In this document: piece by piece, positions 35,835 through 45,144 of the stretch
How the letters are laid out: every line of letters starts with the position of its first letter
Numbering within the stretch: the first letter of the stretch is position 1
Source: CBDBES01 sp965204465
GTDB taxonomy: Bacteria > Spirochaetota > Leptospiria > Turneriellales > CBDBES01
Direction of reading: 5' to 3'
Assembly: GCA_965204465.1 (NCBI GenBank)
Contig: OZ241995.1
Location: 62,001-126,000, forward strand
DNA length: 64,000 bases
Position numbers and translations under genes: made by a program
Notes under the pieces: model-generated
Seen by the model: the letters and a program-made list of their open reading frames with translations, nothing else
Database searches by the model: none
Told to the model about the DNA's origin: nothing

Positions 35835-37541
35835 ATGAATATAGAAAATATATCAGGTATATTAGCTACTTATAAAATTACGATAAGGGATAAAAGCTAT
35901 TTTGATGTACATTATCAGTCTGAAAAGGCAAAAAGTGGAGAATTTATTCCAATGTTGTCTGAAAAAAATCAGCAAAGAGAGGCAGATCATATTTTAAAAG
36001 GATTCACCTTAAAAAAAGGGCTCATTGCAGCCGTATTTGGTATTGTTTCTATTCCGTTGTTACAAAAATTAAATGCACAAAGAGAAGTCAATGGAGGAAC
36101 AATATTCGTTTTTGAAGCAGATCCAATACTTGCTTCTTTCTACTATAAAAAATTGAATTCCATTTTTAACCATATATGGATTATCACCTCAACTAATCTA
36201 AATACATTAAATTCTATTTTGGATAATTTGGATGTATCTTCCATCATAGGATACAGAATATTCAGATTGTCTACCAGCATAAAAATTGCTCCTGAATTTT
36301 ATCAACTTTCCGAACAGAATCTGAAAAAAGAGCTTTCTATTCGTTTTTCAGACCTGCTTACTCGTCTGGAATTTCAAAAAACCTGGATATTGAATAGCCT
36401 TGAACAGATACCCTTGTTAAACAGGGCTATCCCTGTGAAAAATTTATTTGGATCAGGTATCCATAAAACAGCTGTTCTGGTTTCCACAGGGCCAAGTCTA
36501 AGAAAGAGTCTTGGATTTTTAAAGGAAAATAAAAATAAATTTTTTATAGCATGTGTAGACTCCGCTTTAAGGGTACTCTATTTTTCTGGAATCATCCCTC
36601 ACTTAGTGATCACCCTAGATAGCCAGGCTTTTACCATAAGACACTTTGAAGGCGTTTTTTGGGGAAGGAAAAAAGATTTTCCCATATTGTATGCAGACTT
36701 AGTAGCAAATCCACAGGTGACTAATCGTTGGAAAGGCCCTCTTTTCTTAGGGGTTACGGCTCAATATTTGCATGATCGAAGAATCATCACACCAGGATGT
36801 GAATTTATAGAAGAATCATTCAGAAAAGATGATTCTCTAAAAAACTCTTCTGTATTAGGGGATATACAATCTGGAGGCTCGGTTTCCACCAGTCTTTTTG
36901 ATCTATTAAGAAGAATGGAATTCAAAAATATTATATTGGTAGGCCAAGACCTGGCATATACCAATAGAGAGATACATTGCACAGGGACCTATCATACTAT
37001 TAACTGGCTTTTTAAGAATACATCCAGACTAGAGAGTCTGGAAAATATAAATGAGAAAGTTTTAAAAAAACGGCATATTCAATACCAGGCTTCTATAAGA
37101 GGCAAAAAAATACCAGCCGATCATGTTTTATCCATGTACAGAGATTGGTTTGAAGAATCTATTTCAAAAATATCGAATCATGTCTATAATGCTACTTATG
37201 ACGGATTACCCATTCGTTCAACATTAGATTATGTCCATGATCTTTTAGTGGAACAAGGAGTGATGCCTTTTGATCATTGGGGGGTATCTACAAAAACCAT
37301 TGGAGATATAAAAAAGATAAAAAAAATACTTCATCTTATTAAAAATACTTCATTCTCAAAGGAGATTGAAAAAAAATATCTTTTCCTAAATCAAATTGGT
37401 AAAAAATATGAAATAAAACTGCAACGAAAAAACAAAAATGTTTCAAGTGCAGGTATACTACAAAAGAAAACAGAAGAACAAAGAAGGTTTTGGAAAGCTT
37501 TACAGAAAAAAGCTGAACATTGGTTAAAATTATCTTTTTAG
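35835..37541 (+). CDS. DUF115 / MAF-type motility-associated protein
   Basis: This 568-residue protein contains the DUF115 (MAF flagellin-associated, MptE-like) domain in the centre: AVLVSTGPSLRKSLGFLKEN, FIACVDSALRVLYFSGIIPH, LVITLDSQ, and GGSVSTSLFDLLRRMEFKNIILVGQDLAY. Members include glycosyltransferases that add nonulosonic acids to flagellins (Campylobacter Maf) and archaeal MptE pyrophosphokinases. In spirochaetes the substrate is not established. The C-terminal 90 residues are Lys-rich and helical. The 3' end overlaps the convergent cyclase gene by 12 bases. No Shine-Dalgarno is seen. Confidence 0.8.
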   Translation: MNIENISGILATYKITIRDKSYFDVHYQSEKAKSGEFIPMLSEKNQQREADHILKGFTLKKGLIAAVFGIVSIPLLQKLNAQREVNGGTIFVFEADPILASFYYKKLNSIFNHIWIITSTNLNTLNSILDNLDVSSIIGYRIFRLSTSIKIAPEFYQLSEQNLKKELSIRFSDLLTRLEFQKTWILNSLEQIPLLNRAIPVKNLFGSGIHKTAVLVSTGPSLRKSLGFLKENKNKFFIACVDSALRVLYFSGIIPHLVITLDSQAFTIRHFEGVFWGRKKDFPILYADLVANPQVTNRWKGPLFLGVTAQYLHDRRIITPGCEFIEESFRKDDSLKNSSVLGDIQSGGSVSTSLFDLLRRMEFKNIILVGQDLAYTNREIHCTGTYHTINWLFKNTSRLESLENINEKVLKKRHIQYQASIRGKKIPADHVLSMYRDWFEESISKISNHVYNATYDGLPIRSTLDYVHDLLVEQGVMPFDHWGVSTKTIGDIKKIKKILHLIKNTSFSKEIEKKYLFLNQIGKKYEIKLQRKNKNVSSAGILQKKTEEQRRFWKALQKKAEHWLKLSF

Positions 37542-39356
37542 ACTGATGGTTATCTTCTTTCCATTTTTTTGGAAGACAATGGAATCAATAAAATATACTC
37601 TAACTTCCTTTTTTTTACCTTTGGCTCTTAATATGCCTTTTTGGGGAGAAGTGACATTTTTTCTGATCTCATTATAAGTATCTTCACTAATTAACACAGT
37701 TCCTTCAAAGGCATTTCTTTCTAGTCGGGAGGCTGTATTCACTACGTCTCCGATCACAGTCCAGTCTCTTCTGTTTTCAGTACCAATATTACCCATGATC
37801 ACATCCCCTGTATGGATACCTATTCTCACCTGAATGATATCTTGATTACTAAGCTTTCTGAATTCATTTAATTCACTGAAAAGATGTTGTATCTCAATAG
37901 CTGCAATGGTTGCATTTAAAGGAATTTCAAAAATAGCCATCACAGCATCTCCCATAAATTTATCAATGTAACCTGTATTGGATTCAATTGATCGTACTAA
38001 AATTCCCAAAGCTATATTTAGTAGATCAACTGCCTGCTGTGGCTCAAGCTTCTCTACTTTGTTGGTAAAACCTACAATATCTGCAAATAACATAGTCAGC
38101 GGTTTAGATTCCTCTGGAAGCCTGGAACCTCCTTTTTTGATGACTTCTCTGGCTTTTGCGATGATTTTTTCCGGAAGGTAAGGACGTAGAATTTTTTGCA
38201 TTTCAATGGCTTCTGTGATCGAACCTTCAGCTAGTTTTGTGTTACTTTTATTTTTTATGAATACAGGTATCCAAAGAGTTGTAATGGTAGAGTCTTTATT
38301 CAGAAATCCTGAAATATTGAATAAAATATCACTATCCTTTGTTTCTTCTTTAGTTGAAACAGAATTTTTTTCCTGCTCTTTTTTTGAATTATGTTTTATG
38401 GTCAGCCACAAGCGATAATTGTCAAATCTACCATTTACGAATATACTATCTTCTCCATGGAAAATGTCTTCAAAAAATTTCTTAGGGAAAAAAAATTTTA
38501 ATTCTTCTTTAGATTCAGGTAGATTATAATTCGCTACAAAAGATTTAGAGGTACTTAGAATATTTTCATTACTTTCAAACACAATAATATAGTAATTCAA
38601 ATTTTCCATTAGCTGCATAATAGTTTCTTCATAGACATTTTCATGTTCCAATATTCTTACATATTTTCCAGGATCAGAAAAAAATGCTCTCCAGGGGAGC
38701 AATATCCTTGCCCTCGTCTTGTTATTTTCAGAGTTAACCGTAAAATTACTTAACTGGGCACCCATGTTTCTAAGGGTCATGATGATCAAGAAAAGACCCA
38801 ATCCAGCTCCTTCATGATGTACTCGTTTTTTGCTTTTATTTTCACTCTCCTCTCTTAAAAGAGAGCTTAGATCTGAAAGCTTGCGGGCATTCTGTATATT
38901 TGATTGGACTCTATAATTCTCAATTTCAGAGAGTTCTCCGGGATTTTCGACAATAAATTCTATTCCTTCTTCAATGGAATTGCATTGGACTGTTACATAC
39001 AGGTTTTTTTCTTTAACTATTCTTAAAAAGTTTTTGGTTTTATTAGCATCAATCTCATTTCTGAATAATTCTAACTTTGTTTCATAGCTTACATTTTCAA
39101 TTCTAAGTTCAGGTATAATATATTGAAAATAAATTTGTTTATAAATTGCTTTTAAACCATTAGTTACTAATTCCTGTACAAGAGCAGTTAGAGGCCCCTT
39201 GAATTCTTTTCTATTAAGAGTAGTGGCTATTTCAGACGTCTTTTCTTTTATGAATTGTCCATCTTTAGAGTGAAGGTCGTATAAAGAACAGTTAAAATCA
39301 ATTTTTGTTTTTAACTCATCTATGTCGATATCTAATTTAGCAATGGTGTTAGACAT
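37530..39356 (-). CDS. Class III adenylate/guanylate cyclase with N-terminal GHKL ATPase-like and PAS-like regions
   Basis: This 608-residue, probably cytosolic protein has three parts. Residues about 40-225 look like a histidine-kinase-type ATP-binding (GHKL) domain: N-box QELVTNGLKA, EFIVENPGEL, and G2-like GAGLGLFLI. Residues about 255-395 look PAS-like. Residues about 425-600 form the cyclase domain with FADIVGFTNKVE, FMGDAVMAIFE, GIHTGDVIMGNIG and DVVNTASRLER. Both metal-binding aspartates are visible. It lies 39 bases after the HDOD gene on the same strand. No kinase His-box is evident, so the GHKL part may sense nucleotide or bind a partner. Confidence 0.82.
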   Translation of the reverse strand: MSNTIAKLDIDIDELKTKIDFNCSLYDLHSKDGQFIKEKTSEIATTLNRKEFKGPLTALVQELVTNGLKAIYKQIYFQYIIPELRIENVSYETKLELFRNEIDANKTKNFLRIVKEKNLYVTVQCNSIEEGIEFIVENPGELSEIENYRVQSNIQNARKLSDLSSLLREESENKSKKRVHHEGAGLGLFLIIMTLRNMGAQLSNFTVNSENNKTRARILLPWRAFFSDPGKYVRILEHENVYEETIMQLMENLNYYIIVFESNENILSTSKSFVANYNLPESKEELKFFFPKKFFEDIFHGEDSIFVNGRFDNYRLWLTIKHNSKKEQEKNSVSTKEETKDSDILFNISGFLNKDSTITTLWIPVFIKNKSNTKLAEGSITEAIEMQKILRPYLPEKIIAKAREVIKKGGSRLPEESKPLTMLFADIVGFTNKVEKLEPQQAVDLLNIALGILVRSIESNTGYIDKFMGDAVMAIFEIPLNATIAAIEIQHLFSELNEFRKLSNQDIIQVRIGIHTGDVIMGNIGTENRRDWTVIGDVVNTASRLERNAFEGTVLISEDTYNEIRKNVTSPQKGILRAKGKKKEVRVYFIDSIVFQKNGKKITISLKR

Positions 39357-39395
39357 TTTTCTATTAGATCATTTTCAGAAAATATTTCTTGAAAG

Positions 39396-40262
39396 TCATG
39401 ATATCCTTATGAAAGACCTATAAGTTTCATCTTCAGATAAATTTCCTAAAAAGACCTCCTTTAAATATCGGATATTCTCCTGTGATAGCTGTAATTTTTG
39501 AACTAAAATATTATACTCATTTTGAAATTTAAAAGCATCTTCGACATGCCCTAATCCAGCCTCATTTGTAATCAAGTTTGCTAAAGCAGTAATATAAATA
39601 ATTTTAATAATATTTTCATTGTTTATAATCTCAACAGGTATATCAAGAATTTTTTCATTATATTTTATTACATTAGTATATAATTCTGGTAAGTGCCATA
39701 AATGAGCCACTTGAATGCCTACTTCAATATGATCGGTATCAAATATTTCTCTTTCTGCTTCTAAAAAAGTCTTATTTTCTTCGACGGCCTTATGAATTAC
39801 CTGTATGAATTTTGCTCTATCTATAGAATTAAGGGCTACTTTGCCAAGGTCGTGTAACAAGCCACTTATAAAGCTTTCTTCTTTTAGCACTTTGTTGTTG
39901 CATTTTATGGCAATCTCTTTTGCTAGAATAGCAGTAACTACAGAATGTTTCCAAACAAAATGGTTGAATTTTGTATAAACATTTCTTTTAAAAATGGATT
40001 TAGAGGCGACCAATACGGCCAATGAGCGGAATGTTCTCAAACCTAAGATACTAATGGCACGCCTTAATGATTTAATTTCATTTCCATGTGAAAAAAAGCT
40101 AGAATTTGCCATTCTGAGTATCATTGCAGCCATATTTTGATCTACCTCTATGATCTTTTCTAGTTCAGTAAAACTGATATCAGAATTTATATCTACTTTT
40201 AAAACTGCGGATAAGACTTGTGGTTGAATGAAAAGTTTTAAATCATCCGATTGAACTTTCAT
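39396..40262 (-). CDS. HDOD-domain signalling protein
   Basis: This 288-residue protein has the HDOD domain in residues about 15-210: ISFTELEKIIEVDQNMAAMILRMANS, SLRRAISILGLRTFRSLAV, SGLLHDLGKVAL. HDOD resembles HD hydrolases but usually lacks catalysis and works in signalling. The HD pair in LLHDLGK is present here. It is upstream of and co-directional with the cyclase gene, so the two may share a second-messenger circuit (inference). Confidence 0.85.
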   Translation of the reverse strand: MKVQSDDLKLFIQPQVLSAVLKVDINSDISFTELEKIIEVDQNMAAMILRMANSSFFSHGNEIKSLRRAISILGLRTFRSLAVLVASKSIFKRNVYTKFNHFVWKHSVVTAILAKEIAIKCNNKVLKEESFISGLLHDLGKVALNSIDRAKFIQVIHKAVEENKTFLEAEREIFDTDHIEVGIQVAHLWHLPELYTNVIKYNEKILDIPVEIINNENIIKIIYITALANLITNEAGLGHVEDAFKFQNEYNILVQKLQLSQENIRYLKEVFLGNLSEDETYRSFIRIS

Positions 40263-40370
40263 AATATACGTTAGAATATATAAATTTCAAGTGGCGTCAA
40301 GGATTTTTTAAATATTAAAAAATAGTTGATGGAATCATTTAATAAGGTTTCAAAATTTTTAGCTTTATGG

Positions 40371-42860
40371 TCATCTGTGAATAGAATCATTCCAGATAGT
40401 CAGTTTTTTATAGTAATGGCGTAATATATCCGGAGTATTATGGAAAGGCATTGGATGAACCTTACCTTGCATAAAAAAATCAGTCATATCAGCATAATGC
40501 TCACTGGAGGGATTACCTGAATGTCCCCCGTAAGAAACCAAAAAGGCGGGTTCTTTTCTACTAAAATCAACCAGAAATCTCATGGCGGGTAATACTGTTG
40601 TATTAAAATCCTTACCCAGCATATATCTGGAAACATTTAAAGTATGCGCATTACCCGAAGCAGGAAGAGGGCCTATGTCTAGATAAGGGCTCATAATGGG
40701 AAACTGTTTACTAAAAATATGTTCCCAATGATAAGTGTGCAACTTGCCCCATTCCCATTTAGAAGGGTCATTTCCCATCTCGTCTCTACAGAGTTGAATT
40801 GCATCTGCCAAAGATACAGAAATGATATCTATTCTATCTTCTATTATATTTGTATGAATATTATCATAGAATGGACTATTCCGTTCCACAAGCAAATGAT
40901 CTTCTACTGCATCATAACTTCTTGCATTTGAATTGAGAAAGGCCAACCAATGTTCACTTTCTTCTGTACTAAATTCATCTAAAAATACATTTTTAGTAAA
41001 TGAATGCATAAAAGATTCAAATACAGCAGCTCCTTTAGAATTGGATTCCATTTTAGCATTAAATTTTTTAATGATCTTAAAAGCCAATATAGCATCCTTT
41101 TGAATATTTTTGTCGTTTAATCTGGAAATAGCTTTTCGTATTTCAGACTCTTTTTTTAGAAACAATTGCTTTTGGGCCTTGGCTGCAAATTTTGAATACA
41201 GATCAGACTGCATTTTAACCATGTAATTCAAATTTATTTTTGATTCTTTTTTTAATATCTCATTTATTCTTTCATAGCGATGTGGAGAAAACCAGGAAGA
41301 ACTGATATAGAGCTTATGATCAGAGGGAACTGGTCTTTGATTTGCTGTAGCAATATAACCTTCCACTGGATTGAATTTTTCAGGATTGGATTCAAAAGGG
41401 TGATATCCAATCCATTGATGGTCTATCAACCATCCAGGGGAAGGCAGTTTCCCTGAACCATTTTTTCTAATGGGTATTTTTCCGGTTGCCTTCCATGCTA
41501 TATTTTTACCATCGCTGTAAACAATATTCAAATAAGTGCTATTCAGTAAAGATAAAGCCGACTTTGTTTTTTCCATTGTATCTGCCTTGGCTAATTTATA
41601 GAGCCCCTGGATAGAATGGTCCTCATCATGGAACGACCACCTAAAAGAAAGTCCATAGTCAGATTGATAGGAATTTGGCCTTATGGGGATCAAAGGCTCT
41701 CTTTTTAAGGAGTCATTCAATATTGGTCCGTTATGGGTGATATGGATCATAATATTTACATCTTTATCACCTCTTACTCTGATGGTATCCTTTATTTTCT
41801 TTGTAGGAAGCCATTTATTTCGATACAGGTAATGTAATTCACCGTTTATTTTTTTTAATTTTTCTAGAAAGATGTCTTGGCTATCCGTCATGACCATGGT
41901 AGCTCCCCATGCAATTTTTCCGTTATAGCCCAATACTACGAAAGGCGTGCCTGGGATAAGAACTCCTGCAGAACGATAGTCATTAGATTTTAAATTCATG
42001 ATCATCCAGGGAGATGGTATTCCCAAAACTAAATGAGTATCATTGGCCAATAGACTCTTACCAGATTCGCTTTTTTGAGGAGAAATAGCCCAATTATTAG
42101 AAGCGGGGAATCCCACTGGATAGACTTTTTGTATTTCTAAAATGAGTTTATGTATTTCGTTTGGTTCCCTTAGCATAACATTAGCGGTTTTTCGAGCCTC
42201 CTCTATAGGTAAAGGCTCGTCATGATAAGAGGGAAAAAGATAGGCCGCCTTTTCATGTCCAAATTTAGAAGCCAATTTTAAAAAGGCGATTTCTTCAATA
42301 TGATTCACAGAAAGAGTAAAATTCACAAAGCCATAAATAGTGATTGAATCCAAAGGAGTCCATTTCTCTGGAGTATGGGCAATGATATGAAATTCAGGTG
42401 GAAGAATATTTTCTTTTGTATAATGATTTACCCCATTTGAGTATGATTGTAATATTTTCTTTAGATATTCAGGTAGTCCATTGAATATTTTTTCTGCCTG
42501 TCTACGAATACCTATGATACGCATGTAGTGATCAAAATCTATGAAGTCTTTACTTAATAATTCGGACAAGCGGCCTTGGGAGAGTCTCTTTAGAACTTCC
42601 ATTTGCCATCTTCTATCTGCTGCCTGTATATATCCAACCACAAAAAAAAGGTCTGCTTCTGTGCTTGCTTCTATAAAAGGTATACCTAAATGATCTCTAC
42701 GTACAATGGCCTTGTTATGAACACCTTTCAATGCTATTTCTCCTGTTTCGGCAATAACAGAACTTTTCAGCAAGAAAAGAATAGAACTTACTATCCCCCC
42801 TAACAGAAAAAATAGAGAGGTAAATAGGATAAATTTTTTACTTCTAAAGTGAATTTTCAA
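40371..42860 (-). CDS. Penicillin acylase family N-terminal nucleophile hydrolase
   Basis: This 829-residue precursor has an N-terminal membrane/signal segment (about 8-28) and the penicillin amidase layout: HLGIPFIEASTEADLFFVVGYIQA near the start, a spacer ending before VGFPASNNWAIS with the conserved Ser (expected to become the new N-terminus of the beta chain after self-cleavage), NDTHLVLGIPSPWM, GWLIDHQWIGYHPFESNPEK in part and NAHTLNVSRY near the end. Family members cleave amides such as beta-lactams and acyl-homoserine lactones. The substrate here is unknown. Its start overlaps the preceding gene by 4 bases. Confidence 0.85.
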   Translation of the reverse strand: MKIHFRSKKFILFTSLFFLLGGIVSSILFLLKSSVIAETGEIALKGVHNKAIVRRDHLGIPFIEASTEADLFFVVGYIQAADRRWQMEVLKRLSQGRLSELLSKDFIDFDHYMRIIGIRRQAEKIFNGLPEYLKKILQSYSNGVNHYTKENILPPEFHIIAHTPEKWTPLDSITIYGFVNFTLSVNHIEEIAFLKLASKFGHEKAAYLFPSYHDEPLPIEEARKTANVMLREPNEIHKLILEIQKVYPVGFPASNNWAISPQKSESGKSLLANDTHLVLGIPSPWMIMNLKSNDYRSAGVLIPGTPFVVLGYNGKIAWGATMVMTDSQDIFLEKLKKINGELHYLYRNKWLPTKKIKDTIRVRGDKDVNIMIHITHNGPILNDSLKREPLIPIRPNSYQSDYGLSFRWSFHDEDHSIQGLYKLAKADTMEKTKSALSLLNSTYLNIVYSDGKNIAWKATGKIPIRKNGSGKLPSPGWLIDHQWIGYHPFESNPEKFNPVEGYIATANQRPVPSDHKLYISSSWFSPHRYERINEILKKESKINLNYMVKMQSDLYSKFAAKAQKQLFLKKESEIRKAISRLNDKNIQKDAILAFKIIKKFNAKMESNSKGAAVFESFMHSFTKNVFLDEFSTEESEHWLAFLNSNARSYDAVEDHLLVERNSPFYDNIHTNIIEDRIDIISVSLADAIQLCRDEMGNDPSKWEWGKLHTYHWEHIFSKQFPIMSPYLDIGPLPASGNAHTLNVSRYMLGKDFNTTVLPAMRFLVDFSRKEPAFLVSYGGHSGNPSSEHYADMTDFFMQGKVHPMPFHNTPDILRHYYKKLTIWNDSIHR

Positions 42861-43432
42861 TATCCCAGAGTAGGTAGATCTTCCAAAATATCGTTTTCAG
42901 GATCATTTTTTTTATTTTCAGACGAAATGGCTTCTTTTTGATTAGTAGAAGATAAAGAAGGTAATTTAGAAAAACTTTTCTTTTGTAACGGTTGTCTACC
43001 TTTTAAATTTCTTTTAGAATTTATAGACATGATCCTTCGTTGAGTAGATTCACTTTTAAGAGATATTGGTGATAGCATAGAAGTAGGCTTTTTAATTTCA
43101 GGAGATACTTTTGTATTTGTAGTAAAAGTATTCTGCCTGTTCAAAAGCCTTGGTAAATATGATTTTTCTAACTCATCCAATTGAAAAGATTTTTTTTCAT
43201 AAGTTGTTGGTTCGATATCTTCTTCTTTGCCTGCCATATCCTGGGGGACGTCTACATTTAATTCCATCAATTTTATTCTTTTATTGAGCAGATTATTCAC
43301 TTGCAATTCAAGTGAAATTTTTAGCGCATCTGAATAGGTTCTATTTTCCATAAGATCATTCTCTATTTGACGCAGTTCTGCGATATCACGATCAATCATT
43401 TCTAACCGTTTTAACAAACGAACTAATTTCAT
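42857..43432 (-). CDS. Hypothetical protein with coiled-coil start and disordered tail
   Basis: The product (191 residues) is not recognised. Residues 1-60 are helical and charged (KRLEMIDRDIAELRQIENDL, coiled-coil-like). Residues 85-191 are Ser/Lys-rich and probably disordered. No signal peptide. It is translationally coupled (4-base overlap) to the penicillin-acylase-like gene, which may reflect co-regulation only. Confidence 0.55.
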   Translation of the reverse strand: MKLVRLLKRLEMIDRDIAELRQIENDLMENRTYSDALKISLELQVNNLLNKRIKLMELNVDVPQDMAGKEEDIEPTTYEKKSFQLDELEKSYLPRLLNRQNTFTTNTKVSPEIKKPTSMLSPISLKSESTQRRIMSINSKRNLKGRQPLQKKSFSKLPSLSSTNQKEAISSENKKNDPENDILEDLPTLGY

Positions 43433-43523
43433 AGATATAGTATCGACCTCTTTAGCTGAATAATAGACTTAGTTAGTAAAAAGAGTTGCCTGTCAATGAT
43501 AATCTATAAAGAAATGGAAAAAT

Positions 43524-43784
43524 ATCTCAAAGTTATAATATACAAGCATCTTCTTCTGAAGGTTATATTGTAGCGATTGATATTGCGGAAGGTAATGCAG
43601 AAAATGATTTAAAGCAATTGGTTCCGATATTGTCCCAGGTAGAAAGAAATGTAGGAAAGAGAATAGAGAAAGCCTCTGCAGATTCAGGATATTTTCACTC
43701 AGGCTCTCTGGAATACTTGCATAAGAAAGAAATTGATGGTTTTATTCCTTATAGTAAATTATTCTTCTGTGTTGAGGCACAGGC
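43524..43784 (+). pseudogene. IS1182-like remnant B (central transposase fragment plus right end)
   Basis: The reading frame runs from SYNIQASSSEGYIVAIDIAE through VGKRIEKASADSGYFHSG and HKKEIDGFIPYSK, a central part of IS1182-type transposases including the DSGY region. It then jumps directly to the right end LFFCVEAQA and ends at GGCACAGGC. The N-terminal half is missing. Orientation is opposite to remnants A and C. Confidence 0.75.
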
Positions 43785-43857
43785 TCTCATCATCTCAAAT
43801 ATTATTGGTTGTCAGAATAACATTCAAATGGATCATGGAAGCAGGGAAATCCATTAA

Positions 43858-44526
43858 ATGAAAATTATTAGTTATAAAATATGTCCTTTTGTGCAAAGGA
43901 CGATAGCTATTGCAGAAGTGAAGGGAATCAACTATGAAATTCAGTATATTTCACTTAAAGATAAGCCCGAATGGTTTTTAAAAGAATCGCCGCATGGGCA
44001 GGTCCCCATTTTAATGACCAAACAAGGAACATTGTTTGAATCGAATGCAATTTCAGAATATTTAGATGAGGCATATCCTCAGAAGAAATTATACCCGGAA
44101 GATCCATTTCAAAAAGCGATACACCGCGCTTGGATAGAATCTGCCGTAAAACATTACCTGATCCAGTGCAGTACACAAAGATCTGGCGATAAAGATACCT
44201 TGTTAGAGAGAAAAGCAAAATTGGATAAGTTATTTGAAAAAATATCGAAAGTTCTAGGAAATAGCTCTCCCTATTTTTTAGGGAATTCTTTGGGCATGGT
44301 TGATATTGCTTGGTTTGTTCTTTTACATCGTACAGAGATCATTCAAAAATATACTGGTTTTGATTTTTTACATAGCTATGAGAAGCTAAAAGAATGGCGC
44401 ACTTCTCTCTTAACTGTACCTGCCTTGTTGAGATCAATTAGTAATGACTTTGAAGAAGCCTTCGCAAATTTTTATCTTAGTGAAAAAACTTATCTTGGCA
44501 GTCTTTGTAATAAAAAAACAGCTTGA
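43858..44526 (+). CDS. Glutathione S-transferase family protein
   Basis: This 222-residue protein has an N-terminal thioredoxin-like domain (MKIISYKICPFVQRTIAIAE with the CPF motif, HGQVPIL with the cis-Pro, ESNAISEYLDE) and a C-terminal helical domain (about 90-215). CPF-type GSTs (omega-like, SspA-like) act as thiol transferases or stress proteins. The ATG follows immediately after the IS remnant, so its original promoter may have been altered. Confidence 0.85.
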   Translation: MKIISYKICPFVQRTIAIAEVKGINYEIQYISLKDKPEWFLKESPHGQVPILMTKQGTLFESNAISEYLDEAYPQKKLYPEDPFQKAIHRAWIESAVKHYLIQCSTQRSGDKDTLLERKAKLDKLFEKISKVLGNSSPYFLGNSLGMVDIAWFVLLHRTEIIQKYTGFDFLHSYEKLKEWRTSLLTVPALLRSISNDFEEAFANFYLSEKTYLGSLCNKKTA

Positions 44527-44574
44527 TCTTATTATGACAGCTCATAGATCATTTGATTTCCCTGATCACTGAAT

Positions 44575-45144
44575 ATGCAGCCAGTCTCTGTATATTATAA
44601 AAAGGCTTCCAAATTACATAGAATTCAAAAATATCTTTTTCATTTATTGATCATACTATTCATTTGTGCGTCTGTTTCTTATTGCATAAGATTATTTTTA
44701 TTTTTTCCTGCGATTTTGCCAAATAATTCAATGGTACCTGGTCTTCCTAATAATTCATTGATCTTTTGGCTATATTCTCATCTCTCTGAAATTGATCGGA
44801 ATGATGTTGTGTATATTCGTCATGGAAAAAATCGGGAAGAATTGGTTTGTCGTATCTTAGGCTTACCGGGTGAGACGATATTGATAAAAGAACAAGACCT
44901 TTATATCAATGGTACAATATGGAAGAATGATCAAAAGATAAAAATAAAAAAAAACAGACAAAGTTTTCCATTGAAAGCATCTCGTAGAGATAATATATCA
45001 CCCATCAAATTAACAGAAGATAGTTATTTTTGTCTTACCGATAACAGAAGTTTTATGATAGACAGTCGTTTTAAAGAACCATTTAAAAGAGAAAATATAT
45101 TGGCTAAAGCAATTTTTAGGAATATTTTGGGGAAGAAAATTTGA
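44575..45144 (+). CDS. Signal peptidase I (S26) homologue with Cys in place of the catalytic Lys
   Basis: This 189-residue membrane protein has one TM segment (about 21-44) and then the serine box PNNSMVPGLP (Ser52) typical of type I signal peptidases. The second box, normally YxKRxxGLPGD, reads ELVCRILGLPGE, so the position of the general-base lysine holds Cys92. The later boxes are recognisable (YFCLTDNRSFMIDSRF, matching the 'GDNRxxSxDSR' pattern with Thr-Asp). A bona fide LepB must be elsewhere if this protein is inactive. It overlaps the next gene by 4 bases. Confidence 0.75.
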   Translation: MQPVSVYYKKASKLHRIQKYLFHLLIILFICASVSYCIRLFLFFPAILPNNSMVPGLPNNSLIFWLYSHLSEIDRNDVVYIRHGKNREELVCRILGLPGETILIKEQDLYINGTIWKNDQKIKIKKNRQSFPLKASRRDNISPIKLTEDSYFCLTDNRSFMIDSRFKEPFKRENILAKAIFRNILGKKI

